64,000 nt of DNA from positions 44,523 through 108,522 of the forward strand of contig CADARP010000004.1 of NCBI GenBank assembly GCA_902790325.1. The letters are read 5' to 3'. This document shows, in pieces, positions 17,108 through 26,851 of this stretch (its first letter is position 1; each line of letters starts with the position of its first letter). The notes under the pieces are model-generated. The model saw only the letters and a list, made by a program, of their open reading frames with translations. It searched no databases and was not told where the DNA came from. The translations under genes were made by a program, and so were the position numbers. Origin of the DNA: Oscillospiraceae bacterium. GTDB lineage: Bacteria > Bacillota > Clostridia > Oscillospirales > Acutalibacteraceae.

Positions 17108-18955
17108 TCAGCGTTTCACAAAGAACTCGTCGTACCAGACGAGGAAGGCGTAGATGCTCCAGATCTTTTTCATGTTCTTGGACGAGCCGTTTTTATGTTC
17201 GTCCAGAAGACGCAGGATTTCTTTGGTATTGAAGATCGAAGCGGCTGCTTCGCTTTCAAATTTTTCACGCACCATGTTGTAGTATTTCTCCTGCCGCAGC
17301 CAGTCGTTTAGCGGCGTGGGGAAGCCGAGCTTGCGCATCTCGGCCGTTTTCTGCGGCAGCTCGCGCGAAGCGGCCAGACGCAGCGCGACCTTCGTCATGT
17401 CGCGGTGGACGCGGTGCTCGGCGGGGATGGAGAGCGCGACCTTGAGCATCTCGCGGTCGAGGAACGGTACGCGCAGCTCGAGGGAACTTGCCATGCTCAT
17501 CTTGTCCGCTTTCTGGAGAATGTCATACAGAAGCCATGTGTTCAGGTCGGCAAACTGCATCTTGGTTACGTCGTCCAGATCCTTGACCTTGTCGAAATGC
17601 GGCTTGGTGTATTCGGCGGGGTCTTTCGACGGGATCTTGTCGCGCAGGTACTTGTCGCGCTCTTTCCAGTCGAAGACGTAGTTGTTGCGGATGTAGCGCT
17701 TTTCCATCGGATAGCGGCCGCGCACGAGGAAACGCTTGCCGTGGAAATTCGGCAGCTTCGACGCGCAGACGGACAGCGCGGTGCGCACGCCCTGCGGGAC
17801 CTTCATGTACTTCGCGTAATCCAGCGGTTCCTTGTAGTAGTTGTAGCCGCCGAACAGCTCGTCCGCGCCCTCGCCGGAGAGCACGACCTTAACGAATTTG
17901 GCGGCGTTCTTCGCCAAATGATACAGCGGCACGGCGGACGGATTGGGGAGCGGTTCGTCCATGTGGTACTGGACGGCGGGGAAACTGTCGAAGAAATCGT
18001 CCGCGGTGATCTCGATGGAATAGTTCTCCACGCCCTCGACGGCGGCAAATTCCTGCGCCGCGTGCAGCTCCGAATACTTCTGCTCGGACTGCTGCGCATA
18101 GCCGATGGAGAACGTCTTGAGCTTCTGAAGTTTGTTCAGCTCGTGCACCGTGAAGGAGCTGTCGACGCCGCTGGACAAAAAGCAGCCGACTTCCACGTCG
18201 GAGATCTTGTGCGCGGCGGTGGACTTGGCGAATGTGTCGGAGATGATGTCCGCCCATTCGTCGATCGTCTTGCTGTCGTCGATGTCGTATTTGAAATCGA
18301 AATACCGCTCGATGTGCATTTCGCCGTTTTCGTACGTGAAGTACTCGCCGCCGAGCAGCTTATACACGTTTTTGAACAGCGTCTCGCGGTTGGGGATATA
18401 CTCGAAACAGAGATACTCCGGGATGCGGTCGCGGTTGAGCTCGCGCTCGAACGCGGGATGCGGCAGGAAACTCTTGATCTCGTTGCCGAACAGGAACACG
18501 CCGTCCTTGAGGTAGTAATAGAAAGGCTTGATGCCGAAGATGTCGCGCGCGCCGAAGAGCTTGTTCTTCGTCTTGTCGTAGATGACGAACGCGTACATGC
18601 CGCGCAGCATGTTGAGCAGATCCTTGCCGTATTCCTCGTAGCCGTGCAGCAGCACCTCGGAGTCGGTATGTGTCTTGAACACGTGCCCTTTTTCGATGAG
18701 TCCCGCGCGCAGCGTCTGGAAGTTGTAGATCTCGCCGTTGAAAACGAGCACGAGCGTGCCGTCCTCGTTCTCGATGGGCTGGCTGCCGTTCTCCAGGTCG
18801 ATGATGCTCAGCCGCCGGAAGCCCAGCGCCGCACCGTCGGTGATGAAGTAGTCGTCCTGATCGGGGCCGCGGTGGGCGATGGTGTCCGCCATCTTCCGGA
18901 TGCAGGACTGCGAGACGGGGATATCCGCGTCGATATAGCCGACAAATCCGCACAT
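17108..18955 (-). CDS. asnB: Asparagine synthase (glutamine-hydrolysing)
   Basis: The 615-residue two-domain enzyme begins MCGFVGY, whose Cys2 is the glutaminase nucleophile, followed by AHRGPDQDDYF. The synthetase domain has the PP-loop SSGVDSS (~residue 257) and later SGEGADELFGGYNYY. It transfers amide nitrogen from glutamine to an activated aspartyl carboxylate. A GGAGG ribosome site precedes it. It directly follows a D-aspartate-ligase-like gene, so, as for AsnH of lactic acid bacteria, it may amidate D-Asp in the peptidoglycan bridge; a role in free asparagine synthesis is equally possible. Confidence 0.9.
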   Translation of the reverse strand: MCGFVGYIDADIPVSQSCIRKMADTIAHRGPDQDDYFITDGAALGFRRLSIIDLENGSQPIENEDGTLVLVFNGEIYNFQTLRAGLIEKGHVFKTHTDSEVLLHGYEEYGKDLLNMLRGMYAFVIYDKTKNKLFGARDIFGIKPFYYYLKDGVFLFGNEIKSFLPHPAFERELNRDRIPEYLCFEYIPNRETLFKNVYKLLGGEYFTYENGEMHIERYFDFKYDIDDSKTIDEWADIISDTFAKSTAAHKISDVEVGCFLSSGVDSSFTVHELNKLQKLKTFSIGYAQQSEQKYSELHAAQEFAAVEGVENYSIEITADDFFDSFPAVQYHMDEPLPNPSAVPLYHLAKNAAKFVKVVLSGEGADELFGGYNYYKEPLDYAKYMKVPQGVRTALSVCASKLPNFHGKRFLVRGRYPMEKRYIRNNYVFDWKERDKYLRDKIPSKDPAEYTKPHFDKVKDLDDVTKMQFADLNTWLLYDILQKADKMSMASSLELRVPFLDREMLKVALSIPAEHRVHRDMTKVALRLAASRELPQKTAEMRKLGFPTPLNDWLRQEKYYNMVREKFESEAAASIFNTKEILRLLDEHKNGSSKNMKKIWSIYAFLVWYDEFFVKR

Positions 18956-18970
18956 ATGAAAAATCCTCCG

Positions 18971-20188
18971 TTATTTGCAGTAGGTGTTGAATTTCTTGAT
19001 CTGGTTGAGCTCGTACGCTGCCACGTACATCCGGCGCTTGAGGGTCATGTCGGGCGCGTAAATGATCGGATTCGACCATTTGCCCTGCTTCCACAGCCGC
19101 AGCGCACGCGCGCGCATCTCGTCGTCGTGCACGAATTTCCTGATGACGTACTTCGGTACGAACGTGAACAGATGCTCGTTGTCCGCCACGACCAGACCCT
19201 CGAACGTCTTGCCGTAGATGTACTCGTCCACGAGGTACTTGACCGCGTTGAAGCCGCTGCCGGTGATGTAGTAGTTGCTGCGTCCGAGACGGACGTTGAT
19301 CTCGAAGAACTTGTACTTGCCGTCGCGCGGATCGTATTTGAGATCGAAGTTGGCGTAGCCGACGTAGCCGACGCGCTTGAGGAAACGCTGTGCCTGATCG
19401 ACGACCTCCATGTTGACCTCGTTGATGATCGCGCACGGATTGCCCAGCGCGGACGGCGTATGCTCCTCGAGCAGCGTGTGGCCGAACGCGGCGAAGCGGA
19501 CGTCGGAATTCTTGTCGCAGTAGCAGGTCAGCACGCGCATGCCGGTATCGTCGCCGGGGATGCGGTCCTGGATGAGGAACTTGTAGTCGTAGCTCGATGA
19601 GGCGAGGTTCGTCAGCATCTCCTCGAGCTGCTGCTTGTTGTCGAAGCAGAAGACCTTCTTCTTGCCGGGGAATTTCGCGTAGTGATACAGCGCGCTGTTG
19701 GCGGTCTTGGCGATGATGGGATAGTCAAAATCGAACGTCAGCGGCGTCTTTTCCTTGCAGTCGTAGACGAACGTCTTCGGATAGGGGATGCCCAGCTCCT
19801 CCATGTAGCCGTAGAACTTGTCCTTGAGCACGATCTCGTTGAGCAGCTCCGGATCAATGTAGGGGATCACATAGTATTTCGACAGCTTCTCCTTGTTTTC
19901 GCTGAGGATGCGGACGTACCAGTCGCCGCAGCCGAGGACAAGCAGCTTCTTGTCTTTTCCGTATTCTTCGCCGACTTCGAGCAGCGCGGGGATCAGCACG
20001 TCCTCGCGTTCGAGGTTTTCATAGTACAGGCTTTCGCACAGACCGCTCATCACGACCGGTCCGCCCTGGGACATGTTGACAGCGAGGGATTTGACCTGAT
20101 ACGCCTCGTAGAACGAGCGGATGAGGCTGTACGCCGTGATGTCGCCGCCGAGGATAACGGGAATAAAATCGTATTCTTTGAATTCCAT
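18971..20188 (-). CDS. ATP-grasp enzyme, D-aspartate ligase-like
   Basis: The 405-residue ATP-grasp carboxylate-amine ligase starts MEFKEYDFIPVILGGDITAY. It shares with enterococcal D-aspartate ligase (Aslfm) the DFIPxxLG start, an RSFYEAY segment, a QDRIPGDDTGMRVL block, and ANFDLKYDPRDG-FEINVRLGRS near the catalytic centre. Aslfm attaches D-Asp to the lysine of the peptidoglycan stem; the next gene, an asparagine synthase, could amidate it. The ATG at 20188 is just 3' of a consensus promoter. Identity is from recalled family patterns, not a search; another ATP-grasp ligase is possible. Confidence 0.7.
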   Translation of the reverse strand: MEFKEYDFIPVILGGDITAYSLIRSFYEAYQVKSLAVNMSQGGPVVMSGLCESLYYENLEREDVLIPALLEVGEEYGKDKKLLVLGCGDWYVRILSENKEKLSKYYVIPYIDPELLNEIVLKDKFYGYMEELGIPYPKTFVYDCKEKTPLTFDFDYPIIAKTANSALYHYAKFPGKKKVFCFDNKQQLEEMLTNLASSSYDYKFLIQDRIPGDDTGMRVLTCYCDKNSDVRFAAFGHTLLEEHTPSALGNPCAIINEVNMEVVDQAQRFLKRVGYVGYANFDLKYDPRDGKYKFFEINVRLGRSNYYITGSGFNAVKYLVDEYIYGKTFEGLVVADNEHLFTFVPKYVIRKFVHDDEMRARALRLWKQGKWSNPIIYAPDMTLKRRMYVAAYELNQIKKFNTYCK

Positions 20189-20237
20189 ATGTCTTTTCAA
20201 GTCCTTTCGGAAAACAATATTATGTATACATCCAAAA

Positions 20238-20266
20238 ATTATATCCCAAATATAGACGGATGTCAA
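20238..20266 (-). promoter_or_regulatory. Promoter of ligase/asnB/fruK/transporter run
   Basis: On the minus strand TTGACA and TATAAT are 17 bases apart, ending 49 bases upstream of the ligase start. A perfect sigma-A consensus. It faces away from the exporter promoter at 20417. Confidence 0.85.
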
Positions 20267-20416
20267 GGCGTTTCGACACGCGTTACGGGAGCTTGCAAAA
20301 ATATTTTTTCCGTATGCCGATGCAGATATGCACATTTTGCGCTTTTGCCGGCGCAAACTGCCGGCTGCCGGGCGGGAACGTGCGCGGCGATCCGTGAACG
20401 CAGCGGCGCGGGAGTA

Positions 20417-20445
20417 TTGCTTTTGCGCCGCGTGCGTTGTATAAT
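20417..20445 (+). promoter_or_regulatory. Promoter of ABC exporter
   Basis: TTGCTT, 17 bases, TATAAT; the first exporter gene starts 59 bases after the -10. The remaining part of this 315-base gap is GC-rich with no other recognisable element. Confidence 0.6.
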
Positions 20446-20503
20446 AAAGCAAAATGAGGGGACGCAAGAGCTGCGTCGAAACATCTGCCGGACGGAGGAA
20501 ACC

Positions 20504-22225
20504 ATGCGAAAACTGTTCGTCTATCTGAAGGAATACCGCAAAGAAAGCGTGCTCGGCCCGCTGTTCAAGCTGCTCGAAGCGACGCTCGAGCTGATCGTGC
20601 CGCTCGTCGTGGCTGCGATCATCGACCGCGGCGTCGGCGGCGGGGACAAGGGGTACGCCGTGCGGATGTGCCTTGTGCTGGTCGCACTGGGCTTTGTCGG
20701 TATGCTCTTTTCCGTCACGGCGCAGTTCTTCGCGGCAAAGGCGGCCGTCGGGTTCGTGACGAAGCTGCGCAGTGCGCTGTTTCGCCATATCCAGGGCTTT
20801 TCCTACCGCACGCTCGACGACGCGGGCGTGTCCACGCTCATCACGCGCATGACGTCCGACATGAACCAGGTGCAGACCGGTGTGAACCTGACGCTGCGGC
20901 TGCTGCTGCGTTCGCCGTTCGTCGTATTCGGCGCGATGATCATGGCGTTCACCGTGGACGTGCGCGCGGCGCTTTGGTTCGCGGTCGTGATCCCGATCCT
21001 CGCGGCGGTCGTGTTTGCCGTGATGCTGACGTGCATCCCGCTGTACAGAAAGGTGCAGTCGCTGCTCGACCGCGTGCTCGGCGGTACGCGTGAGACGCTC
21101 GGCGGCGTGCGTGTGCTGCGCGCATTCGGCAAGGAGGACGAGGAGATCGGATCCTTCGCGCAGAAGAACGACGCGCTGACCGCGATGCAGAAATACGTCG
21201 GCCGCATCAGCGCGCTGCTCAATCCCGTGACCTATGTGATCCTGAACCTGGCGGTGCTGGGGCTGATCTACACGGGCGGCGTGCGTGTGCAGGCGGGGCT
21301 TCTGACGCAGGGCGCGGTCGTCGCGCTGTATAACTATATGTCGCAGATCCTGGTCGAGCTCATCAAGCTCGCCAATCTCATCCTGACCGTGACGAAATCC
21401 GTTGCGAGCGGCAAACGCATCCGGAGCGTTCTGGATCTGCCCGAAGCGGAAGGGGCGGTACAGGCGCTTCCTGCGGGAGACAGCGCGTACCGTGTGGAGT
21501 TCCGGGACGCGGGACTGCGCTACAACGATACGGGTGATCCCGCGCTGCAGGGAGTCAGTCTGTGCGTGCGCGCCGGCGAGACGGTCGGCGTGATCGGCGG
21601 CACCGGCAGCGGCAAAACGACGCTTGTGAATCTGATCCCGCGTTTTTACGAAGCGACGCAGGGACAGGTTTTTGTGGACGGAAAGGACGTGCGGGCATAC
21701 GATCCCGCGGCGCTCCGTGCGCGCATCGGCGTCGTCCCGCAAAAGGCCGTCCTCTTTGCCGGAACGATCCGCGACAATCTTCTGTGGGGATGCCCCGATG
21801 CATCCGACGAAGCGCTTCTGGCCGCCGTGCGGACGGCGCAGGCCGGAGACGTGCTGGAGGCCAAGGGCGGTCTGGACGGACAGATCGAAGCGTTCGGCCG
21901 CAACCTTTCCGGCGGACAGCGCCAGAGACTGACCGTCGCGCGCGCACTCGTGCGCAGACCGGATATTCTGATTTTGGACGACAGCGCATCCGCGCTCGAC
22001 TTTGCGACGGACGCCGCGCTGCGCAGGGCGCTGCGGGAGCTGGATTACCGTCCGACCGTGTTCATCGTGTCGCAGCGCACGTCGTCCATCCGCTTTGCCG
22101 ACAGCATCGTGACGCTGGACGAGGGGCGCGTCGCCGGCGTCGGCACGCACGACGCGCTGCTCGAAACGTGTTCCGTTTACCGCGAGATCTATGACTCGCA
22201 GTTCCGAAAGGAGGCGAGGGCATGA
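20504..22225 (+). CDS. ABC exporter subunit with degenerate ATP site (heterodimer partner A)
   Basis: The 573-residue protein has a six-helix transmembrane domain (residues 1-310) fused to an ATPase domain: Walker A IGGTGSGKTT (~363-372), signature NLSGGQRQR, Walker B LILDD (~489). The usual catalytic Glu after Walker B is Asp and the switch His is Gln (SQRTSSI, ~521), which is the hallmark of the degenerate site in heterodimeric exporters such as TM287/288 and BmrCD. The start at 20504 follows GGAGG. The gene overlaps its partner by 4 bases. Confidence 0.9.
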   Translation: MRKLFVYLKEYRKESVLGPLFKLLEATLELIVPLVVAAIIDRGVGGGDKGYAVRMCLVLVALGFVGMLFSVTAQFFAAKAAVGFVTKLRSALFRHIQGFSYRTLDDAGVSTLITRMTSDMNQVQTGVNLTLRLLLRSPFVVFGAMIMAFTVDVRAALWFAVVIPILAAVVFAVMLTCIPLYRKVQSLLDRVLGGTRETLGGVRVLRAFGKEDEEIGSFAQKNDALTAMQKYVGRISALLNPVTYVILNLAVLGLIYTGGVRVQAGLLTQGAVVALYNYMSQILVELIKLANLILTVTKSVASGKRIRSVLDLPEAEGAVQALPAGDSAYRVEFRDAGLRYNDTGDPALQGVSLCVRAGETVGVIGGTGSGKTTLVNLIPRFYEATQGQVFVDGKDVRAYDPAALRARIGVVPQKAVLFAGTIRDNLLWGCPDASDEALLAAVRTAQAGDVLEAKGGLDGQIEAFGRNLSGGQRQRLTVARALVRRPDILILDDSASALDFATDAALRRALRELDYRPTVFIVSQRTSSIRFADSIVTLDEGRVAGVGTHDALLETCSVYREIYDSQFRKEARA

Positions 22226-23991
22226 AAAAAACACGGCAGAAAGCCGAGCGCGGCACGGTCAGGAAAGTGCTGCGGTGCCTTCGTCCGTATCGGGCGTCGG
22301 CGGCTGTTTCCATCCTGCTTTCCGCGGTCAGCGTCGCGCTGTCGCTGTATGTGCCGGTGCTGATCGGACGCGCTGTGGACTGCATCGTCGCAAAAGGACA
22401 GGTCGACCTTGCGGCGGTCGTTTCGATCCTTTGGCGCATCGGCGCGGTCGTCGCCGCGGGTGCGCTGCTGCAGTGGCTGATCGGCATTCTCAACAACCGC
22501 ATCTCGTTCCATGTCGTGCGCGACGTGCGCGACAAGGCGTTCCGCAAACTCCAGATCCTGCCGCTTCGCTATCTCGACGCGCATCCGGTCGGCGAGACCG
22601 TCAGCCGCGTGATCGCCGACGCCGACCAGTTTGCGGACGGTTTGCTGCTGGGATTCAGCCAGTTGTTTACGGGCGCGGCGACCATTGCCGGCACGCTGGG
22701 CTTCATGCTCGCGCTGCGTCCGGCGATCGCTGCCGTCGTCGTTGTTCTGACACCGATGAGCTTTGTCGCGGCAAAGTTCATCGCCACGCATACATACCGC
22801 TATTTTCATGACCAGAGCGCCATCCGCGCCGAACAGACGGCGCTGATCGACGAAGTGCTGACAAATCAGAAGGTCGTGCAGGCGTTCGGACGCGAAAAGG
22901 CGGCGGCCGACCGTTTCGACGAGGTGAACGGCCGACTCGGCACCAGCGCGCTCAAAGCGGTCTTTTTCTCCTCTCTGACCAATCCGACGACGCGGTTTGT
23001 CAACAACGTCGTCTATGCGCTCGTCGCGCTGTGCGGCGCGCTGGTCTGCATCGCCTCGGCGGGGACGGCGGCGCCGTTCACCGTGGGCAGTTTGTCGGCG
23101 TTTCTGGCGTATGCCAATCAATACACCAAGCCGTTCAACGAGATCAGCGGTGTTGTGACGGAACTGCAGAACGCGCTGGCGTGCGCGGCGCGTCTGTTTG
23201 AGCTGATCGACGAAGAACCCCAGACGCCCGACGATGCGGACGCCGCTGTGCTGTCCGATGTGCGCGGCAATGTCGAGCTGCGGGACGTCGCGTTTTCCTA
23301 TGTGCCGGACAGGAAACTCATTGAGGATCTGAACCTTTCCGTGCGCGCCGGACAGCGCGTTGCGATCGTCGGTCCGACCGGCTGCGGCAAGACGACCATC
23401 ATCAACCTGCTGATGCGCTTTTACGACGTGGACGCGGGGGAGATCGACGTGGAAGGACGCGACGTGCGGCACGTGACGCGGCGCAGCCTGCGCGCGTCGT
23501 ACGGCATGGTGCTGCAGGAGACGTGGCTGCGCGAGGGCACCGTGCGCGAGAATCTGACGCTCGGCAAGCCGGATGCGACACAGGATGAGATCGTCCGCGC
23601 CTGCAAAGCCGCCCATGCCGACGGCTTTATCCGCCGCCTGCCGCAGGGTTACGACACCGTGATCGGCGAGGACGGCGGGAGCCTATCACAGGGACAGAAA
23701 CAGCTTCTGTGCATTGCGCGCATGATGCTGACCAAACCGCCGATGCTCATTCTGGACGAAGCGACGTCGTCGATCGACACGCGCACGGAAATGTATATTC
23801 AGCAGGCTTTCCGCCTGATGATGGAAGGACGCACGTCGTTCATTGTCGCGCACCGTCTGAGCACGATCCGCGAAGCGGACGTCATCCTCGTCATGCGCGA
23901 CGGCCATGTGGTCGAGACGGGTACGCATGACGATCTGCTGCGGAAAAACGGCTTCTACGCCGAGCTGTACAACAGCCAGTTCGCACCGTAA
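22222..23991 (+). CDS. ABC exporter subunit with canonical ATP site (heterodimer partner B)
   Basis: The 589-residue half-exporter has Walker A VGPTGCGKTT (~381-390), signature LSQGQKQ (~487), Walker B LILDEATSSID with intact Glu, and switch AHRLSTI. Together with partner A it would form one complete and one degenerate ATP site. Known relatives expel drugs or peptides. The two genes share an ATGA junction and run under one promoter, with a terminator at 24093. Confidence 0.92.
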   Translation: MKKTRQKAERGTVRKVLRCLRPYRASAAVSILLSAVSVALSLYVPVLIGRAVDCIVAKGQVDLAAVVSILWRIGAVVAAGALLQWLIGILNNRISFHVVRDVRDKAFRKLQILPLRYLDAHPVGETVSRVIADADQFADGLLLGFSQLFTGAATIAGTLGFMLALRPAIAAVVVVLTPMSFVAAKFIATHTYRYFHDQSAIRAEQTALIDEVLTNQKVVQAFGREKAAADRFDEVNGRLGTSALKAVFFSSLTNPTTRFVNNVVYALVALCGALVCIASAGTAAPFTVGSLSAFLAYANQYTKPFNEISGVVTELQNALACAARLFELIDEEPQTPDDADAAVLSDVRGNVELRDVAFSYVPDRKLIEDLNLSVRAGQRVAIVGPTGCGKTTIINLLMRFYDVDAGEIDVEGRDVRHVTRRSLRASYGMVLQETWLREGTVRENLTLGKPDATQDEIVRACKAAHADGFIRRLPQGYDTVIGEDGGSLSQGQKQLLCIARMMLTKPPMLILDEATSSIDTRTEMYIQQAFRLMMEGRTSFIVAHRLSTIREADVILVMRDGHVVETGTHDDLLRKNGFYAELYNSQFAP

Positions 23992-24092
23992 ACTGTGGAA
24001 TGAATCCATCGGGTATCACGCCGCGGAGGATGCCGATGCGCCGCAAGACGGCTGAACGGTACAGCGGTTTGAATCAAAGAACAATCAATGAA

Positions 24093-24142
24093 AAGGGCGT
24101 CTCTTGCGAATCCGCTGCATATGGATTCGGGGAGATGCCCTT
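24093..24142. terminator. Bidirectional terminator between exporter and hydF
   Basis: An 11-base outer stem (AAGGGCGTCTC / GAGATGCCCTT with one G-U) encloses an inner hairpin (CGAATCC / GGATTCG). The plus side is followed by CTGTTTG and the minus side by TTTTCATT. It sits between two convergent units, exporter and hydrogenase maturation operon. The rest of 23992-24168 holds nothing recognisable. Confidence 0.75.
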
Positions 24143-24168
24143 CTGTTTGTATTCTTTTGTCCTTTGTC

Positions 24169-25371
24169 TTATGAAATCAGATCCAGCACGTCCGGAAACG
24201 GTTCCAGACTGCGCCGGAGGATGCCGTGCATCTGCGCGATGGCGACGCCGTAATTGACGATCGGCACGCCCTGTCCGGCTGCCGCGGAGATGCGGTTCTG
24301 CATCTCCGTTTCATTCAGCATACACCCGCCGCAGTGGACGACCAGCGCATACGGCGACAGATCCTCCGGATATTCGCGGCCGGACGTGAACGCAAAGGAC
24401 GGCGACGCGCCGGAGTATTTTCTGATCCACGCGGGCAGTTTGACCGTGCCGATGTCGCCGCACTGGCGGTGATGCGTACAGCCCTCGCTGATGAGCACCG
24501 TGTCCGTGTCCGTGAGTTTGGCGAGCTGTGCCGCGCCCCGCACGAGCGTCGGCAGATTTCCTTTGTAGCGCGCGAACAGGATGGAAAACGACGTCAGCAG
24601 CACGTCATCCGGCACGTTTTTCGACACGGACGCGAACGCCTGCGAGTCCGTGACGACCAGCTTCGGCTTTTCGCGCAAACTGCGCAGGACGAACGGAAGC
24701 TGTGCCGGCTGGCAGGTCATGAAGGTGTTTCCGTGATCGAGGATGTCGCGCATGGTCTGCTGCTGCGGCAGGATCATCCGTCCCTTCGGCGCGGATTCGT
24801 CGATGGGCGTGACGAGCACCGCCACGTCGCCGTCCGACAGCAGGTCGGACACGAGGGGACGGTCGTTCTTTTTTTCTTTCGCCATGGCGGCCAGCCGCTC
24901 CTTGAGCGCACGGATGTTCTCGCCCGTGACGGCGCTGACGCAGAGCGTGTTTTCATCTGTCTGCGGTCGAACCTGCGGCAGATCGCATTTGCTGCGCGCC
25001 ACGAGATACGGCACGTTTTTCTTTTTGAACAGCGCGATCATCTCTTCGTCCCGCGCCGACAGCGGCTGCGTGCCGTCCGTGACAAGCACGGCGATGTCCG
25101 TGCGCTGCAGCGCCTGCATCGCCTTCTGCACGCGCAGTGCGCCGAGCTCGCCCTCGTCGTCGAGACCGGGCGTGTCGAGGATCACCACGGGACCCAGCGG
25201 CAGTAGCTCCATGGCTTTCTGCACAGGGTCGGTCGTCGTGCCCTTGACAGGGGAGACGACGGACAAACTCTGTCCGGTCACGGCGTTGACCAGACTGGAT
25301 TTTCCGGCGTTGCGCATTCCGAAGAAGCCGATGTGGACGCGTTCTGCGGAAACGGTGTCGTTCAGGCTCAT
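24169..25371 (-). CDS. hydF: [FeFe]-hydrogenase maturation GTPase HydF
   Basis: The 400-residue protein has an N-terminal GTPase domain (GMRNAGKSS P-loop near residues 18-26, DTPGLDD G3, TDGTQPL, SKCD G4), then a dimerisation domain and a C-terminal cluster-binding domain with EGCTHHRQCGD and HCGGCML, which carry the His and Cys ligands of the [4Fe-4S] cluster. HydF is the scaffold on which the H-cluster subsite is built before transfer to the hydrogenase. Start at 25371 has GGAGGA upstream. It lies last in the operon behind hydG and the regulator. hydE is not in the window. Confidence 0.93.
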   Translation of the reverse strand: MSLNDTVSAERVHIGFFGMRNAGKSSLVNAVTGQSLSVVSPVKGTTTDPVQKAMELLPLGPVVILDTPGLDDEGELGALRVQKAMQALQRTDIAVLVTDGTQPLSARDEEMIALFKKKNVPYLVARSKCDLPQVRPQTDENTLCVSAVTGENIRALKERLAAMAKEKKNDRPLVSDLLSDGDVAVLVTPIDESAPKGRMILPQQQTMRDILDHGNTFMTCQPAQLPFVLRSLREKPKLVVTDSQAFASVSKNVPDDVLLTSFSILFARYKGNLPTLVRGAAQLAKLTDTDTVLISEGCTHHRQCGDIGTVKLPAWIRKYSGASPSFAFTSGREYPEDLSPYALVVHCGGCMLNETEMQNRISAAAGQGVPIVNYGVAIAQMHGILRRSLEPFPDVLDLIS

Positions 25372-25384
25372 GCTGTTCCTCCGA

Positions 25385-26833
25385 TCAGAAACGGAAATCG
25401 CGGCGGTTGGAATTGCGGATGTCTTCGATATTCTGCGAAGCGATGGCGCGTGTCTTTTCGTTGGGGATGCGCGCAAGCTCGCGCTCGACCATCTCATAGC
25501 CGATCTTCTTCGTTTCGGGTGAGGCGTAGTCTTCGAGGTATTCCGACAGCGTCATCAGCGCGTTCGGATGGCAGCAGTTGAGGATCTGTCCGTTTTTGCA
25601 CAGGCTCATGAAGCGGTCGCCCGTGCGCCCGGCGCGATAACACGCCGTGCAGAAAGACGGGATATGGTCGTTTTCCATCAGCCAGCGCACGACTTCGTCC
25701 AGGGAACGCTGGTCGGAGACGTCGAACTGCTCCGTGTCGTGCGGACGCTCTTCCTCGGTATAGCCGCCGACCGACGTGCGGGAGCCGCCGCTGACCTGAG
25801 AAATGCCCAGCCGCAGCAGCTTTTCGCGCACGGCCTGCGTCTCGCGCGTGGAGATGATCATGCCTGTATACGGCACGGCCAGACGGATGCACGCCGTGAT
25901 CTTGGCGAAGGTCTCGTCGTCGATGCCGTTGTCGAACACGTCGGGGTCAATGTCGTCGGCGCGTTTGACGCGCGGCACGCTGATCGTGTGCGGACCGACG
26001 CCGTGCACGGCCTCGAGGTGCTCCGCGTGCATGATGAGCCCCGCGAATTCATATTTATACAGTTCCAGTCCGAACAGTACGCCCAGACCGACGTCGTCGA
26101 TGCCGCCTTCCATCGCGCGGTCCATCGCCTCGGTGTGGTAGTCGTAGTCGTGCTTCGGGCCTGTGGGATGCAGCTCCAGATAGCTCTTTTTGTGGTACGT
26201 CTCCTGGAAGAGGATGTACGTCCCGATGCCCGCTTCCTTGAGCTTGCGGTAGTTCTCGACGGTCGTCGCGGCGATGTTGACGTTGACGCGGCGGATGTCG
26301 CCGTTTTTATGATGCACGCTGTAGATCGTATGGATGCAGTCGAGGATGTACTCGATCGGGTTGTGCACGGGATCTTCGCCCGCCTCGATCGCCAGACGCT
26401 TGTGTCCCATGTCCTGCAGCGCGATGACCTCGGCGCGCACCTCGTCCTGCGTCAGCTTCTTGCGCGTGATGTGCTTGTTCTTCATGTGGTACGGACAGTA
26501 CAGACAGCCGTTGACGCAGTAATTCGACAGGTACAGCGGCGCAAAGATCACGATGCGGTTGCCGTAGAACGCGAGTTTGATCTCCTCGGCGATGCGGTAG
26601 ATCTCCTCGATCTTTTCCGGTATGTCGCACGCGAGCAGCACCGACGCCTCGCGGTGGGTAAGCCCTGCGCACACGCAGCCGGTTGCCGTCTTCTGCGGAC
26701 GCGCTTTTTCGAGAATGCGGTCGATCAGCTCGACGTTGTTTTTGTTTTCCTCCGCGTAGGCGAGTGTCGCGCGGATCTCCTCGTCATTGATGAATTCCTC
26801 CGCATGGAGAGACTTGGGATCATAGATTGCCAT
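25385..26833 (-). CDS. hydG: [FeFe]-hydrogenase maturation tyrosine lyase HydG
   Basis: The 482-residue radical-SAM enzyme has the CX3CX2C motif in CVNGCLYC (about residue 106) and a C-terminal second cluster motif, CTACYRAGR and then NCCHPNALMTL. It cleaves tyrosine to make CO and cyanide bound to iron for the H-cluster. The N-terminus MAIYDPKSLHAEEFI and the conserved EAGEDP fit HydG rather than ThiH. It starts 18 bases after the TM1266-like gene and ends 13 bases before hydF. Confidence 0.95.
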   Translation of the reverse strand: MAIYDPKSLHAEEFINDEEIRATLAYAEENKNNVELIDRILEKARPQKTATGCVCAGLTHREASVLLACDIPEKIEEIYRIAEEIKLAFYGNRIVIFAPLYLSNYCVNGCLYCPYHMKNKHITRKKLTQDEVRAEVIALQDMGHKRLAIEAGEDPVHNPIEYILDCIHTIYSVHHKNGDIRRVNVNIAATTVENYRKLKEAGIGTYILFQETYHKKSYLELHPTGPKHDYDYHTEAMDRAMEGGIDDVGLGVLFGLELYKYEFAGLIMHAEHLEAVHGVGPHTISVPRVKRADDIDPDVFDNGIDDETFAKITACIRLAVPYTGMIISTRETQAVREKLLRLGISQVSGGSRTSVGGYTEEERPHDTEQFDVSDQRSLDEVVRWLMENDHIPSFCTACYRAGRTGDRFMSLCKNGQILNCCHPNALMTLSEYLEDYASPETKKIGYEMVERELARIPNEKTRAIASQNIEDIRNSNRRDFRF

Positions 26834-26851
26834 GATGTATGCCTTCTTTCT

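Noticed and set aside
17405..19600. A 731-codon plus-strand open frame over asnB and the ligase
   Set aside because: Composition (Val/Glu/Asp/Arg/His) is typical of a frame antisense to GC-rich genes; asnB and the ligase have full family motifs on the other strand.
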